Assembly (NCBI GenBank): GCA_932521025.1
Contig: OW051473.1
Location: forward strand, 3,596,001-3,660,000
Direction: 5' to 3'
DNA length: 64,000 nt
From: Oscheius onirici
Taxonomy: Eukaryota > Nematoda > Chromadorea > Rhabditida > Rhabditidae
In this document: positions 1 to 13,100 of the stretch, one piece after another
Numbering within the stretch: the first letter of the stretch is position 1
Layout of the letters: each line of letters starts with the position of its first letter
The notes under the pieces: model-generated
The model's input: only the letters and a program-made list of their open reading frames with translations
The model's database searches: none
Told to the model about the DNA's origin: nothing
Translations under genes and position numbers: made by a program

Positions 1-2151
1 TCTGACAAATGCTTGTTGTGCATCGTTCTTTGTTAACAGTATGAATTTTCTGAAAAAGCGATTGATTTCAGTTGGAAGGGTTTGAGGGTCTAAACTCCAA
101 AATGCTCATATTTAATTAGTTTGTCCACTTGTTATCTTGATTGAAACTACAATAGCACGGACGGACAAGAATTGATTATAAAGTTCAAATTTCCAGGTAT
201 ACTACCCGCCAAAAAACTTTACGAATCAGTGCTACAAGATCCCGCCAAACTTTCGAATCGGCATAACTCCTTGCTCACACTCAATGTGCGTCACTGTCGT
301 CGAGCCACGGATAATAGCAGGTCAGACTACAATTTGTTTTGTCCGCTTGTGACCAGGTTAATGCAATCAACTGGTGGGCTCTCAGTGTCAGAAAGGACAG
401 CCGATTGCTAACCGTTTGATAGATCGCTCATTACAATGAGCAATGCACCGGCAGCTCTCTATAAATTTGCCGCACGAGGTGACGACAAGAAAAACTTTTC
501 ACTTCCAGGTCCAGCTTTGAGTTACGATGTTACAATGTCGGCCTAACTTTAGCTAATATAGCCTGAGTGCCCTAAAACTCGGTGGGCTTTAATGATCCCG
601 ACGAATTGAAGTACACTTGAAGCGACTACGCTTCCATTACGCGTTTTATTATGATTGACTCTCTTTAGCCCAAATGTGGTATTGGATTACCGCAGGGGCC
701 AAGGAAGGAAGCCTTGGGCTATATTTTCGACACTTTTCACGTAAAGGGGCGATTTGTCTTTCGAATTTGGTGAAGTTTTTCGCGAGAACCCAAAAGTGCT
801 TCAAATTTCGCGTGTTGTAGGACTAGTTGAGGATGCTTTCCATTGTTCAAAACTTGCTCAAATAGGGATAAGAGCTCTTCAAGTTCTTGAGACGCGCGCG
901 GCATATAGTGAATTGCTCCAAGAGCACCATAAAACGAGAGCGTATAATTGCTTCTGAAGGTTTTCGTTTTCAGGACAGCACATAGGGAACAACATCATTC
1001 GAGGTTGCTTTTCCAGTGTCTTCAAGCACGGATCAGCTCCAAAATATCCCATATATGGTGAGGCTTTTAGATTTGGCAGACTCAGACCTGTTTGAATATG
1101 ACTCTGAGATTACTCGTGTTACACCCAGGCGATCTCTTTTCACCTCAAGAGTTGATGAGACAAAGCACAAAGTCGAAACAAAAACAGCCGTCTTCTTGCT
1201 GTCAGCTTTCGCAGTAAAAGTCACACTAAACTATTTTGTGGCTCGTCATTTTCGTTCATGCCGAAAAACAAGCAGAAAATGAAAGAAGTGCCTATAGTTT
1301 AATAGCTGTTAGTCTCGGAATCGCATGTCCATTTGGAAGAACAATGGGTTAGCCCTGAAAACGTCCGTCAGATAGTTCGTTGAATTATGCAGCCAGCTTC
1401 TCGTGTTTAATTCATCGCTTTGCTGCGCTTGATAGCAGCAACCACGAAGTCTTTTTGCACAGATTAATAGGACAAACAAAATGACTCATCCCGCTAGTCA
1501 TCTAGAGAACTATATTTAGATACAACATGTCAAGAGTTACCAGCATTCCGCATTCTGCCTCCTCATTTAGCCAAGAGGTCAAGCAATCGGACGATCAAAA
1601 TGTGCTGGTGTGTCGGCGACTTATGCAACGATTATCCGGCAGTTCCTCAAAGCACTGGGTAAACTCTTGTCTTTTTTATAAGAACTTGAATTTAGTGCAA
1701 CAGCGGGCCTTCTTCTATCATTAATTATTGCAATTTGTGTCTTTCGGTAACGCCTGAGAAAGGACCGAAGAGCTTCCAACGAACAATTCTACGATGTGGT
1801 CGAGTTTTCGAAAAAGGGTATTTGCTCCTTCTACGTTCCTGTGTCATTTTAGTCTTCTCAATTGGCTCATCTGTATATCACGTCCTAAGTTTTATATGTT
1901 GCTTAAGAGCTTTCCTTCAGAGTGTGTTATTCCTTATTGACTTGTGATTGATCTCGACGAGCTGTTTTTACTTTCTTAGTTTCCAAAAATAAGAAAATCA
2001 TGTGCCCTGGGCTGTGTTAGTTTAATGCCATTACGCAATGCACGAATGAAGTGCTAAGCATTTGCTCGAGGCACTTCTGACTGATTTACGACGTGACCGG
2101 CTTTGTTCACTTCATTGCAAACGGAAGGAATCTTATGTCAACATTGGGATA
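1..2151. other. Intergenic stretch, no gene recognised
   Basis: No open frame here joins through plausible splice sites into a recognisable protein. The short frames (longest about 114 codons at 2062-2406, which lies antisense to the last exon of the neighbouring methyltransferase gene) show no domain, signal peptide or family motif. It may hold 5' or 3' flanking DNA of a gene outside the window. Confidence 0.5.
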
Positions 2152-3487
2152 TTACAGCGAATCAAGGACTTGTCTCATCTTCATGGTCAATTCAGGGGTA
2201 ACTCCGCAACATCCACCGATGACCGTCGCTCCCAGAGAAATCCATTCTTGAAACAGGGCAGCCATTGCCTCTTCAGACAGTTTATCCATGCTGAAAATCA
2301 CAGTAAACAAAGACCATTAGTACCAAAAAGAGTATCAAGAGTTTGCATTTTTAAGGATCATTCGAGACGTTTAATATTTGTTGAACATCGAGAGAAAACA
2401 TTTTAACTTCCATTCTATTTTCTGCCTAAATCTGGTAGTAAAGAGAACAGTTTTAATCTACTATGTATGTTTGTGCAAGTTCTGTTTTGAAACAGGATAA
2501 TATGGGAACTGTCTGACTTTCACTTACTTGACATCGTCTCTGCATCCAGTATTTGTATTGGGATAAACAAAAACTTCTCTGCAGTCTGTCAAACCATTAA
2601 TAGATCGTAGCAGTGACGAAACGTGGTTTGCAGAAGTACAGTTGACTCCAACACCGGCTACATTCGGTTGTTCGACGGCAAGTTTCACGGCATCCGACAA
2701 TCGTTCGCCATGTCGGAGATGCACTCCGTCCTACAAAATCAAAATTACGAAAATCTGCTTCACCGCACCTTGCAACTGAATGAGATGACAAATGTCGAAG
2801 GTGTGGATGCTATGACTTCTAGAATCGCTTTCACTTCAAGAAGAGCAGGGACCGTTTCAATAATAATCTGATCCAGACCATAACTTTCCAGCTTTGAAAT
2901 TTCATCGACGTAGAAATTTTTCATTTTCTGTATTTTGATTTGTCCAAGAACAACCAAAACAAGCCTACCTGGTAAATACAATCTTCGTCGACATAATTTC
3001 CGTGATATTCGGAAGCATTACGGAGTGCTGCTCCATAACAACCAATTGATCCAAGCATGGTGATCGGGCGGTCAAGTTTGACATTTTCTTCTTTGAGGGC
3101 TTCTCGCAAAAGACTAACAGCTGGCTAAATCATTCAATATTTTGAGGTTGATAGTGCAATTAAACCTCGTTGAATTCATCGACAGTGCTCTCAGGATAGT
3201 ACTGTTTGATCAACGGGATGAGTGAATGATAGGTGTTTGTCGTTATTACATCAACTCCGGCCTCCAAGAAGCTGTAAATAAACAAGGTTTTCGTTCTAAT
3301 CGGGCTTTCACCAGTTATAAGCGCTAAACACTTTCTCCGGGCATAGTTTGTTGGCTGCTCCCGTCCACAGTTTGTGTTGCTAAAAAAACTATTAGCAATA
3401 TTTTTTGCTTTTCTTTACATTTGCATCAAACCCTTGATCTTTGAGAGCAGAGCAAAAAGATCCATCCATTAGACGAATTGTGGTCAT
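2152..3487 (-). CDS. Homocysteine S-methyltransferase
   Basis: The protein probably transfers a methyl group from a donor such as S-methylmethionine or betaine to homocysteine, making methionine in the cytosol. The first exon starts at ATG 3487, right after an AATTTTTCAG acceptor, and opens with the family's N-terminal LMDGSF motif. Further exons cover about 3410-3280, 3240-2980, 2760-2600 and 2290-2152. The zinc-site pattern of Pfam homocysteine S-methyltransferase is visible: a single Cys in GVGVNCTSA (about 2640) and the GGCCG pair in the last exon (about 2200). Between them lie GSIGCYG and an alternating alpha/beta sequence as expected for a TIM barrel. The stop is TAA at 2152-2154. It is close to MmuM/BHMT-like enzymes; the methyl donor cannot be told from sequence. 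Confidence 0.85.
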
Positions 3488-4150
3488 TCTGAAAAATTTC
3501 ACCCGTTTAGAACAAAATTGAAGTGAGTTTTACATTTTACCAACAAAATCGGAAAGGGCACTAGACAACATGTGAGGATGCCTGCTCAGAAATATTCACA
3601 CATGAACTAAAAAATAAATCTTCAAAAAATGAACATTTTGCAGTAACGCAGTGAAAATGTGGTAGAGGTACCTTGGAGATCGATAAAAACTGGCTGGGAA
3701 AGCCTAAAACAACAAGGAAGGCTGCTCGTGTTTACAATAAACACTGTCCTGCGTCTCTGCGCTATTGAAAATTACGCCCACAGCCCAAGCAGCCTCCCAA
3801 TAATAAGGTCTTTCGAAACTTTTGTTTCAACTTGGTCAGAGCTTAATTTATTTTATGCTGTCTGTTTACACATATAATAAAAGTATTTGCTATTGACGAA
3901 ACCAAAAACAGTGCATAATTTATGTCTATTCAATAAGTACAGAATATTCATTGGAAGACGTAAGTGAAACTGAAAACAAAAAAGTCTTGACAGAAGACGG
4001 CCTTAAAAGCTAAACTATGCAGTAATAGACAAGGGGACCGGTTGGAAAATGTGAGATTACACCGTATAGAGTCATGTATGATAAGCTGTGTAGATTAACT
4101 AGAAACTCGAAGAGTCGTTCGTTGATGACACTATGCAATAACTGCTTTGC
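3488..4150. other. Intergenic spacer between two minus-strand genes
   Basis: About 660 bases between the start of the methyltransferase gene and the stop of the Caskin gene. It must carry the methyltransferase promoter and the Caskin 3' untranslated region. No conserved frame is seen; the 72-codon frame at 3659-3877 has no recognisable feature. Confidence 0.5.
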
Positions 4151-7100
4151 TTATTTCTTCTTTCTATTGTAGGGCTCCAACATATCATCTAGCTCAGCTG
4201 TTAAACTGTCCAGCATTGACCCTATCGAGTTTAAGACGTTCTCTTTGGGAGCACCATTCTTCAATATCGAACTAAAATGCCATTCTTAGAAAATATATAG
4301 GGAAAAAGCTTACGGTCTTGGAGCACCGTTTGATGCCATTGGTGGCGGAAGGTGTCGTATCGAGTAAGTTGGGTCTTCAACGAGGTGTCTACCGGCATCT
4401 CGTGCTCTGCAGATGACGTTTTTTGCCAAAACTTATGTTATTATTACCTGATTGTTCCACAGTTTTCGTTGGCAAACGGAATATCGAAACTGCTTCCGGA
4501 GCTGATCGAGCCAATACTGGCAGACGAAGCACACGCATCTTGTAGCCGTTTGATGGAGCTATCGATAGCGAGAGGAGCTGAAAGATTAAAACTATTAACA
4601 ATAAAAACATGGAAAGATAACCTGGCGCAGGAATATCTAACGTCATAGTACTTCCACTAGCTAATGAGATGCTGTCCCTCTCCCTTGCTTCACTCAAGAT
4701 TTGACCAGTACCGTAGAAGTTCAACTTTAATGGTTCTCGCTGAATTGAAAGTTTAAAAACGTAGAATATATATATAGTACCTTTCTCAAATCAGCGTAGT
4801 TGTCAGATGGACCGGATCGCCCATACGTTGCATAATCATCATTGCGGAGAGGAGGAGGTGGAGGTGGGTTTCTGCCTCCCCGAGAGTAACTGAAATAGTC
4901 GATGCCACCATTGAGTGGTTTTCCACGAGCTGAAGTGGGAGCGGGTGGTGGTGGATCGTTGTATCTATATGTGTTTGTTAAAACAATAGGAAAACGCTGT
5001 TACCTTGGCGACGCGATTTCTTGGGAATAACATTCAAGTGGCCGTGCTTGCAGTCTCGGTGATTGTACTTGCACAGGATTCGTTATGTACTTTACTGTAT
5101 CAACAACAGCAGCCGAATTTCGGTGTTCCTTCAAAATAATTGCTTTGAGAATCCAAGCGAAAATTACCTTGATTTTCTTCCCCGCGAGGAGTATTCGCTT
5201 CAAGTGACCTAGCCGCTTAATTCCAATGTCTTCGAGATCTTCCCATGAAAGATTGATCACTTCCTGCACTGACGAGTATCTTTGCGAATAGAAGGTGTCA
5301 ATGTATTCAGGCAGAGAAAGCGCTTCCAGCCACGATCTGAACATAAAAGCTATAAAAATTTGTAATATGCTTACTTCAATCCTCCGACTGGAATGGCAGA
5401 AGGCCAAGAGTCGGTAATATGCCACGAGTGAATTTCAACCATTAATAACTTTCGGTGGTCGGGATTAGTCACTCCAACTGTTAATAAATCTTCCGGAGTT
5501 ATTCTGGCTGAAAATACAAAAATAACTTAACAAGAATCAAGGCATACCGATTGTAGAAAGGTCATATCCTTGTGTGAAAAACAGGCTAAGGTATTCAGAC
5601 ATGTTCAATTTGTCAAGCCAAATGGCAAGAATTTCAGATTCAGGTATGCCACGGGCGACCATCTGCGTGACATCGACGGATGGCTCGAACGGAGATGAAG
5701 AAAACGACTCGTCAAGCGCATCAACTGAGCAAGAAGCCAGCGATGATGGGCCGCTGTAACTCATAGAGGTAATCCTGATTACGACTGATGAACAAACCTG
5801 CCTCCGCTCCCACTCGAGTGCATACTGGATCTGCCTTCGCCATTCATTGGTGCCGAAGATGTGTGGAAAGATGAAGCCGATGACGACGATGAAGCTCCAT
5901 TCTAAAAAGTTTGTTTACTTTCATAACTGAGCTTTATCACCTTCATGCTTTCGAATCCAGACGAAGATTGACTGCAGTTGGAGCCAGTAGATTGTCTGTG
6001 CGAGTCGACGGGAATACTGGACGTCGAGGCATATTGTGAAGAAGTCATCGCTGAAAATGGTCCATTTCATAACATCAAAAAACACATCGAATGCATAGTT
6101 AATGCAACATGAAGGTGGCTCACGTGAATAGGTGGAAGCAATTATCCACACAACGAGCACACTGTCGACATTATGGCTCAACATGCTAATTTGAGCATAA
6201 GCTATGTAACATAACTTGAATTGTAGAAGAAAGCAAAGGAGAAGTAACTATTGGGAAAAAGGCAAACAAGGATTGAAATTCGAGGAGGGAGACGCGTGAC
6301 CTACTGTTCGTTTTGAAGGATAAAACACGAATGGGAAGCAATGAATCTCGACGATTAAAGAGAGTCTACTTGCCAATTGAGCATATTGTTGACCCGCAGG
6401 CAGACGCGTGAATAATTCGAACGAGGAGCCATCATTACGATTGCTTTAGCAGCACCAACTTAATGCTAGTTAAGCTGGCAGCATTGCCTGATGTCTACAA
6501 TCTGCAATTAGGCTTATCCCCACTAAATTTTTCACTCTCCATTGCATTCCTGATAGACAGGATTATCTCTTCATCGAGCTGCTCAACAAGAGTCGTTCGC
6601 TCTCACCAGCCCATTACGCCTTTTCAAGGAATTAATACAAAAAAGTGATTGTTCAGATGAATGAACTACAGCAGCTGGAACGGAAGAAGGGCACAGGAGA
6701 TCATAAGGCAGGTATAATAACAAGCAGCGGTAATCGAATCCGTGAGAATGACACCAGGTAAGGTCAGTCAGCTAAATTCAGCTCGGATTACGTATCACCA
6801 ATAGGAGGATCTTCGGCTTGATACGAAATGGTTAAAGTGGGAAGTAAACTCGGGAGTTTAGGGCTAAAAACTAGCCAGAAAACTATGTTTGCATAGCAAG
6901 ATGTGAGAGGAGGTTGTCGCGCATAATGGCAATCCACAGCTGGCAGCCAGATCCCGATCGTGGCCCATAGTCTCCCAAATCAGGGTCGTAAACGAGGCGA
7001 GTCGGACAGCAGGCTCAAATACAGAAAGTAAAGCTTTTCCAGAAAGCTCAGTCGAATGGTCTTAAAAGAACAACAATCGCAGCAGGAAGAAATTCAACAT

Positions 7101-10100
7101 GATGAAAGTAGGAAAAGTGGATCTGGTTTGCTAACGAACTGATTTTCGGCGCGATATAACTCAATTTCTTAGGGAGAACGAGAGCTTCAAAGAGGCAATC
7201 GGCTCTCTAAAAAGCTGTCGGCCGTTCCGTCCACCTGCATTCCTAAATAGGTGCTCGCATATGTTCAATCTCGGCATTCCAGTCTGTCCGCGAAGGAAAG
7301 CAGGCGGTAAACAATCATCGATATGGATGAACGGTCCCGAAGAATTTTTTTTCTTCAGATGTGTCCTTTAACAACGCTGCGAACAAGGCCATAGAACTAA
7401 GCGGTATTCGAAAAACAGGAGCCGAAGGACAGATGCCACAAATTCGAGACGAGATATATGCGAACAGGGTGGAGACCTATGTTAATTTATTCACTGAACG
7501 AATAGAACCAGAGTGTCATGCGTGAAGCTGGGCCGCCAAACACACGACTATGCATAACGCCTCTCGGCTATTAGCAGTCAACCGCTTGTTAACGGGCCAG
7601 GTTTGGCTATAGAAAGGTCAAGAAGCGTGACAACAATGGCAGTTTGTTCCCAAGGTGTTTGTGTTCAGAATTCGCTCGTGTTCCAATAGCAATAAAATTA
7701 GGCATACTTACATGGCTTTCCTAAGGTCAGATGGGCGTCCGTTCCGAAGGAATTTAAAGGACGTCTGCTGAAAAATCATTATGAACACTGTAACGGGTCA
7801 AATTTTTGCTTTTACAGCTTTTCTAAATACTTTTTATCAATCAACTATTTACAACCTCGTTTTTTGCCGCATCGATAAGATATGGCAGGAAGCTTAACAT
7901 CAAAGGAAAACAGTCCATTACAATGGTTCAATGTCCAAACAAAAAAATGGATTTTACGAGTTGATTATGGCTTCAATATCTCACATTTTCCAACAGTTCC
8001 GCTACTTTGATAAAAAGCTTTGCTGAAAATTTCCCAGATAGCTCACCGGTTTCCATTTTGGCTGTCGTCGCTCATTCGGGAAGGAGATGGGACCATCCGA
8101 AAACTGCCTGTTGAGCTCAGATTGCGATTGACGTCAACAACGGCAGAATCTGCAGGCACAATTAGCTTCGTTTTGAAAGGCCACTTACTGCGGAACGTAT
8201 TTGTTACGTTTATTTTGGGCACAACAGGGATGTCAAACTTTTTGGCCTTTCTCTCCTGAGGATGCCCAAACGTCTGCATCATTGGTCCCATCGAGATTCG
8301 GCTCGACATATTGCCAATCACTGGAAAATATGGGTAATAAAGACAGCTTATCGTTTTTAATACCGCTCATTCTGCGAACCGTGGCGACTTTCTTTCGGTT
8401 TGGACGCAAAGTTGCTGATTTAATAAACTCGTCGTGTTCAAAATGTTTTCTAGGTCTCGGAAGAGACATTCTGGAAGCATTCAAGTTTGAACAAAAGATA
8501 GAAAAGAGAAGAAAAGGAGGACGCGTTATCAGCGGACGGCGGGAATGGCAGAAGAAAAGTTAAGCAGATGACACATTTGACAATCGAATCGCGATCGCGG
8601 CGATCCTGTAAAGAACATGATCGGATAAAGAAGAAGACGTTAAAAATAAGGCTGACAATATCCGGGATCAATGTGCGCGAAACCTTGTCGCATATAGATA
8701 TTAGAGCCTACGGTTGTCATTAGCGCATACGGCCAAGGTCACTTTTGCAGATGACCTCAACATATGAACTTATGAAAAAGTTAAAAACACATTCAAAAAA
8801 ATCTAATCACTGCCAAAAAGAATACTGCTTCATAGAGCTCCGTTTGCTTTACGGATATTCTCTGTGGGAAAATCTTAGTCGGAATACATTAAATGTAAAT
8901 TGGGCTGCTATAGTCGAAGCCGACCTGTAAGAGCACAAAAATGCGTAATAAAGGCAGAGGAGCCGATTGTTGTGGATGAGACATTAGGCGCTGGTGTAGG
9001 GCGCGGCACATCTGCTCTTACCGTCATATACAAAGAGGCACTTGGCGCGCACGGAAATCCAAGGACCCAAGGACATGCTGTCCGTCTATCAGTGGTTTCC
9101 AGCTGCGCGGCACCCTTTTGACCAGTGGTTTGAATAAATTGCGCCTGATGTGCTGGATGGACTCCCAATTCCCGACAATGATACAACAACAGTGTGAGGA
9201 TAGAAATAGAAGACGGAATTCGTGCAGACGGGTACGCGAAATCGTCGCCGTCTAAATGGCCCTGCGTAATGTGCTTTTTGGAACGGCATATGATGCCGAT
9301 CCTCGTAGTAAATGCTCCCTAGGCTGTGCTGTCTAAGAACAACTCGGACACTTCCGATGCATCGGAATTGAGCCATGAGAGCGAAATAGGAATAAGAGAA
9401 CACCGCGCCAAAGATTACTAATTGCCAAGTTAACGTATCTGAGAAGATGTTTCAAGGACGCCATTAAAGATTTAGGTAAACAGCATTCATGGGATGCGGG
9501 AAAGTTTGAAATCGGCAAGATTCGGCTGACTGCACACAAGTGCATGATAAAAGTAAGAGGATTGTGGGCTGTTGACCACCAGAGCCTTGACAGGTTTTCA
9601 AACACGAGCTTGACGGACTATATTTGCTGGGAAAACGACATGACCTGAAAGCGGACTGTTTTGAACGAAACAGCAGAGGGTGGAAAATGAGTGATTACTG
9701 AAAGAGACGCGCGAGCCATGTGTGGTAGCTCGCGTCTTCCATGCCACCCTACAGAAATTTATGACGATCAGCGAAACCTCAGCAGAGATCTCCGCAGGCT
9801 TGTCATTAGAGAGAATGAGAGAGCAACAGTGACCCTGCCGTAAAAGGTTAGACTTTGGACGAGCGATTGATTTGTGGACCAGAGGGATGAAATTGCCGTG
9901 AGATACTGTAGATTTCTGCAGAAACGGATCGTTTTTACCCGGTTCATTGCCACGGTTCGCAAACTTTTTACAATGGCTAACCTGATTGAGGACGTTCCAC
10001 AATTTTGACAGCCGACGGATCAAACAATCCACTCCGCGAGTTGGCCTTTTGTCCAAAAATCACTCCTTTGTTTCTTCCGTCTTTGGCTCCACGGTCGATA

Positions 10101-13100
10101 ATCTGAAAAAGAGCACTTTGTACTTGCAATTTGTTTGGTGTTTATACACTTCGAAAAACCCTTACATTTTCTCTTCTTGTGTTTCCAACGTCTCCGTATA
10201 CGGTTTTGGGTCTTTCTTTGGGCGCCTCGTCATTACTACGAGGCTTTTTACGCCAGAAGACCATGCTATAGCTCAAGATGAATACATTAAAGAGTTGTGA
10301 GAGAAAAAGAGGTCTATGAGAAATCGGCTTGCGGCTTCTAATATATTGAGAAGTTGTCAGCACAAGCATGAGAGGCAAAAGATGGATGGAGTGGTCAGCG
10401 CCGCAACTGCGGGGGTAAGGAAAAGATCAGCGCTTCTGACTCAGCTCCAGAGAGTGTCGACTCTCAAAATAACGGAAGGTAATGGCAAATAGCTCGGGTC
10501 GCCGGGCGGCCAAATTTCGACGTAAAGAGGATGGAGGATATGAATGACATGAACGGGAACCGCAGTTGAGGTTACAAAAAACCGAATAGCAGTAGCTGAA
10601 GACGTTTCTAATTGACATGCTACCCGATGGATATGCAATCCAAACAAACGTATTCGGTTTTTAATTAGTTGCAATTAGTATGCGCAGGAGTTCTCATTCG
10701 CATACAATTTGGATAGGATTGGGTAATTGCAGACAGCCGGTAGATATCAAACGAGGAACGGAAAGATTGACAACTGAATGCTGTGGTAAACGCATTGTTG
10801 TGCATGGGGCAAATACTGAAAATGGTCGTTAAGCAAAGGTAGAAGCAGATTTTATGGCAGAAACGCGAGAATGTTGTGAAAGAGGTCAAACCAGGAACGG
10901 GATGTTTCCTGATAGGAAGAGCTAGAAAGTTGCTAAAGGGAGACAGGCTAACGCAGAAAAAGACGCGTCGACCATGTTTTGTCGAGCTTGTGGCCCTAAC
11001 ACAAAAGAAGTATTTGCTTTGTGCGAAATCCGCCACTATATCAGGAGATTCCGTCTGTTGACTTTTACCGGAACTATGTGACCAGGTTACGTCCAGCCAC
11101 GAGAACGCAATCTGGATGGGTTACTACGGGACGAAACAATGACTTTCGCATGGGACTTGGTCGCCGTAGGGGCCAGCTTTATGAGCCACGCAGAATGGGA
11201 CCCGGGCTGACCAGATGGAAAAAACAAAAGTGCATGTACGAGTCCATTACACTATCGTGAAATATGTAGTACGAGGAAGCAAAAAGCTGCCAAAACTGAA
11301 ATGTGAAGCATAGAGCTGGACGGCGACTCTTGAACAAGAAACCGTTAAGAAGCTTTGCATCCAATCTCGCGATAAAAAGGGTCACGGCCCAGTGTGTGGG
11401 AAAGATTGCTTGGAAGTTTTGACGTTTGTGCACTCGATGACACTTATCATGGGAGAGATCTGCGTGTCATACGCATAGCATGCCATGAGAAATAAGGTAA
11501 TCTGACTTTTTTCAGAGTCTCAAGTATCACGTCGAAAGGGTTACTAAACCTCGGAAGGTGGATTTTCGAACGGGAGTCGTTTCTAAGAGTCCTGTAAAAT
11601 GACCGACTTTATATCAAATTGAGCTCATTAGATGGGAATTAATTAGAAGCGCGCGTTCACTTTGGTAAACCTTGTTACTACTATTTTTGGAGCCAAATTT
11701 TTTGGCACCGAAAAGTCAAGAATAAGTTGAATCGAAAAGACTGCACTATCAAGCCAGAACACATTCGCTAAGCGCGCCTTTATAAACAAACACAGCCGAT
11801 GATTCAAGAAAGAGCTCAACATGGAACTAGCAAAGAGGATTGTACCGTATGCATATGAAACTCCCCCCAGTAAGAAAAAATAGCGAAATTGTCACAGATG
11901 GACTGAAAAAAGATGCAGATGGGCTGCAGCTGGGTAGGGCGAGAGTAGTATCCATTTCGCTAAACCCATTTATTGGTGTCCAAAAATGGGTGGAAAACTC
12001 ATTGCTAATCTAGTTGACTTGGCGCAAAAAAGTAGGATTAGCAGGGGTGATAGGAGGGGCGAGTTTACGACAGGGGTCATTGTTTTTGAGACGAGACATG
12101 TCCGCGGGTTAGAAAGCCAAATAGAAGCAGGTAGGCTGGGAATCAAGTAATTATTGCATCAATGTCCGCAACGCATCCGAACTGACACTGCCTGAATGCG
12201 CAACGAACTGTGCTCTGACAGCCACCACCCCAGAGGCCATCTGCTCCTACCAGCCACGTTAGACATATTGCCATATAAGGAAGGTTGAACGGTTTGAAAA
12301 CCGAACAGATGGGGTGTTTTGAAGTGAGAATTTACTTGCTTTGGAACTCTTTCAGGTGAATTATTTAAACTTAGGTTGGCTCTCTGAACGAAATGTATGT
12401 AGAGATGGCGTACGCTACTAACCATAAATCTTCAAAGCTCATCATCATGCGGATACTACATTCGAGTCTTATACGTAGAGCGTAGGAAAAAGGCTTAGAA
12501 TAAACTGCCGCAATCATGTATCATTCGATGTGTATCACACATCGACTCTCTTATTCATAGGAAATGGATTGCTTTTTGTATTGTTTGTCCTTTTTGCATT
12601 TCCCTATATATAGATGTCAACTCACCCAGATGAGGTCTCCTTTGCTGAAAGAAAGTTCGTCAGCACGAATTCCCAAATGATCACGTAGAGCTTCTCCGTA
12701 GATGAATTTTTTGTGTTCTGTAAAATGCAGATTTGTGTTGAAACTAAAGAGTTTCTGCCAAAGAGTTCGCAATCAAGGCAGACCGGAAACTCAAGTATAC
12801 TGCGAACGGAGACCGCAGACTTCCTTGAATTTTACATACACTTATTTCAATGGTTTCACAGGAAAGGAAAGAGAGAGAAAAGGAAGCAGCTAGTCGAGAG
12901 AGAAAACCTGCTGCCGCTTGTGATATGTCTAGGTGTGACAATGGGCACAAATGTATTCCTAATGCGATTTAGACTGGAAATAAACAAACGCTCTGACCAT
13001 GCATTATAGGCAAATAAAGATGCAATGACTTGTTGACTACAAGGCATGAGTGCATGATGAATAGAAGCGCAAGAATTGTCCGTCTCGCACCAGAATGTCA

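Noticed and set aside
9598-10056. 152-codon minus-strand frame
   Set aside because: It overlaps the SH3b exon in another frame and has no domain; the FPANIV stretch resembles an SH3 end but the spacing to a Trp is wrong, and the exon at 10102-9982 fits much better.
12159-12425. Minus-strand segment with ADGLW that could be the missing SH3 half
   Set aside because: No usable acceptor or donor borders it in the needed phase, and the true second half was found at 10102-9982.
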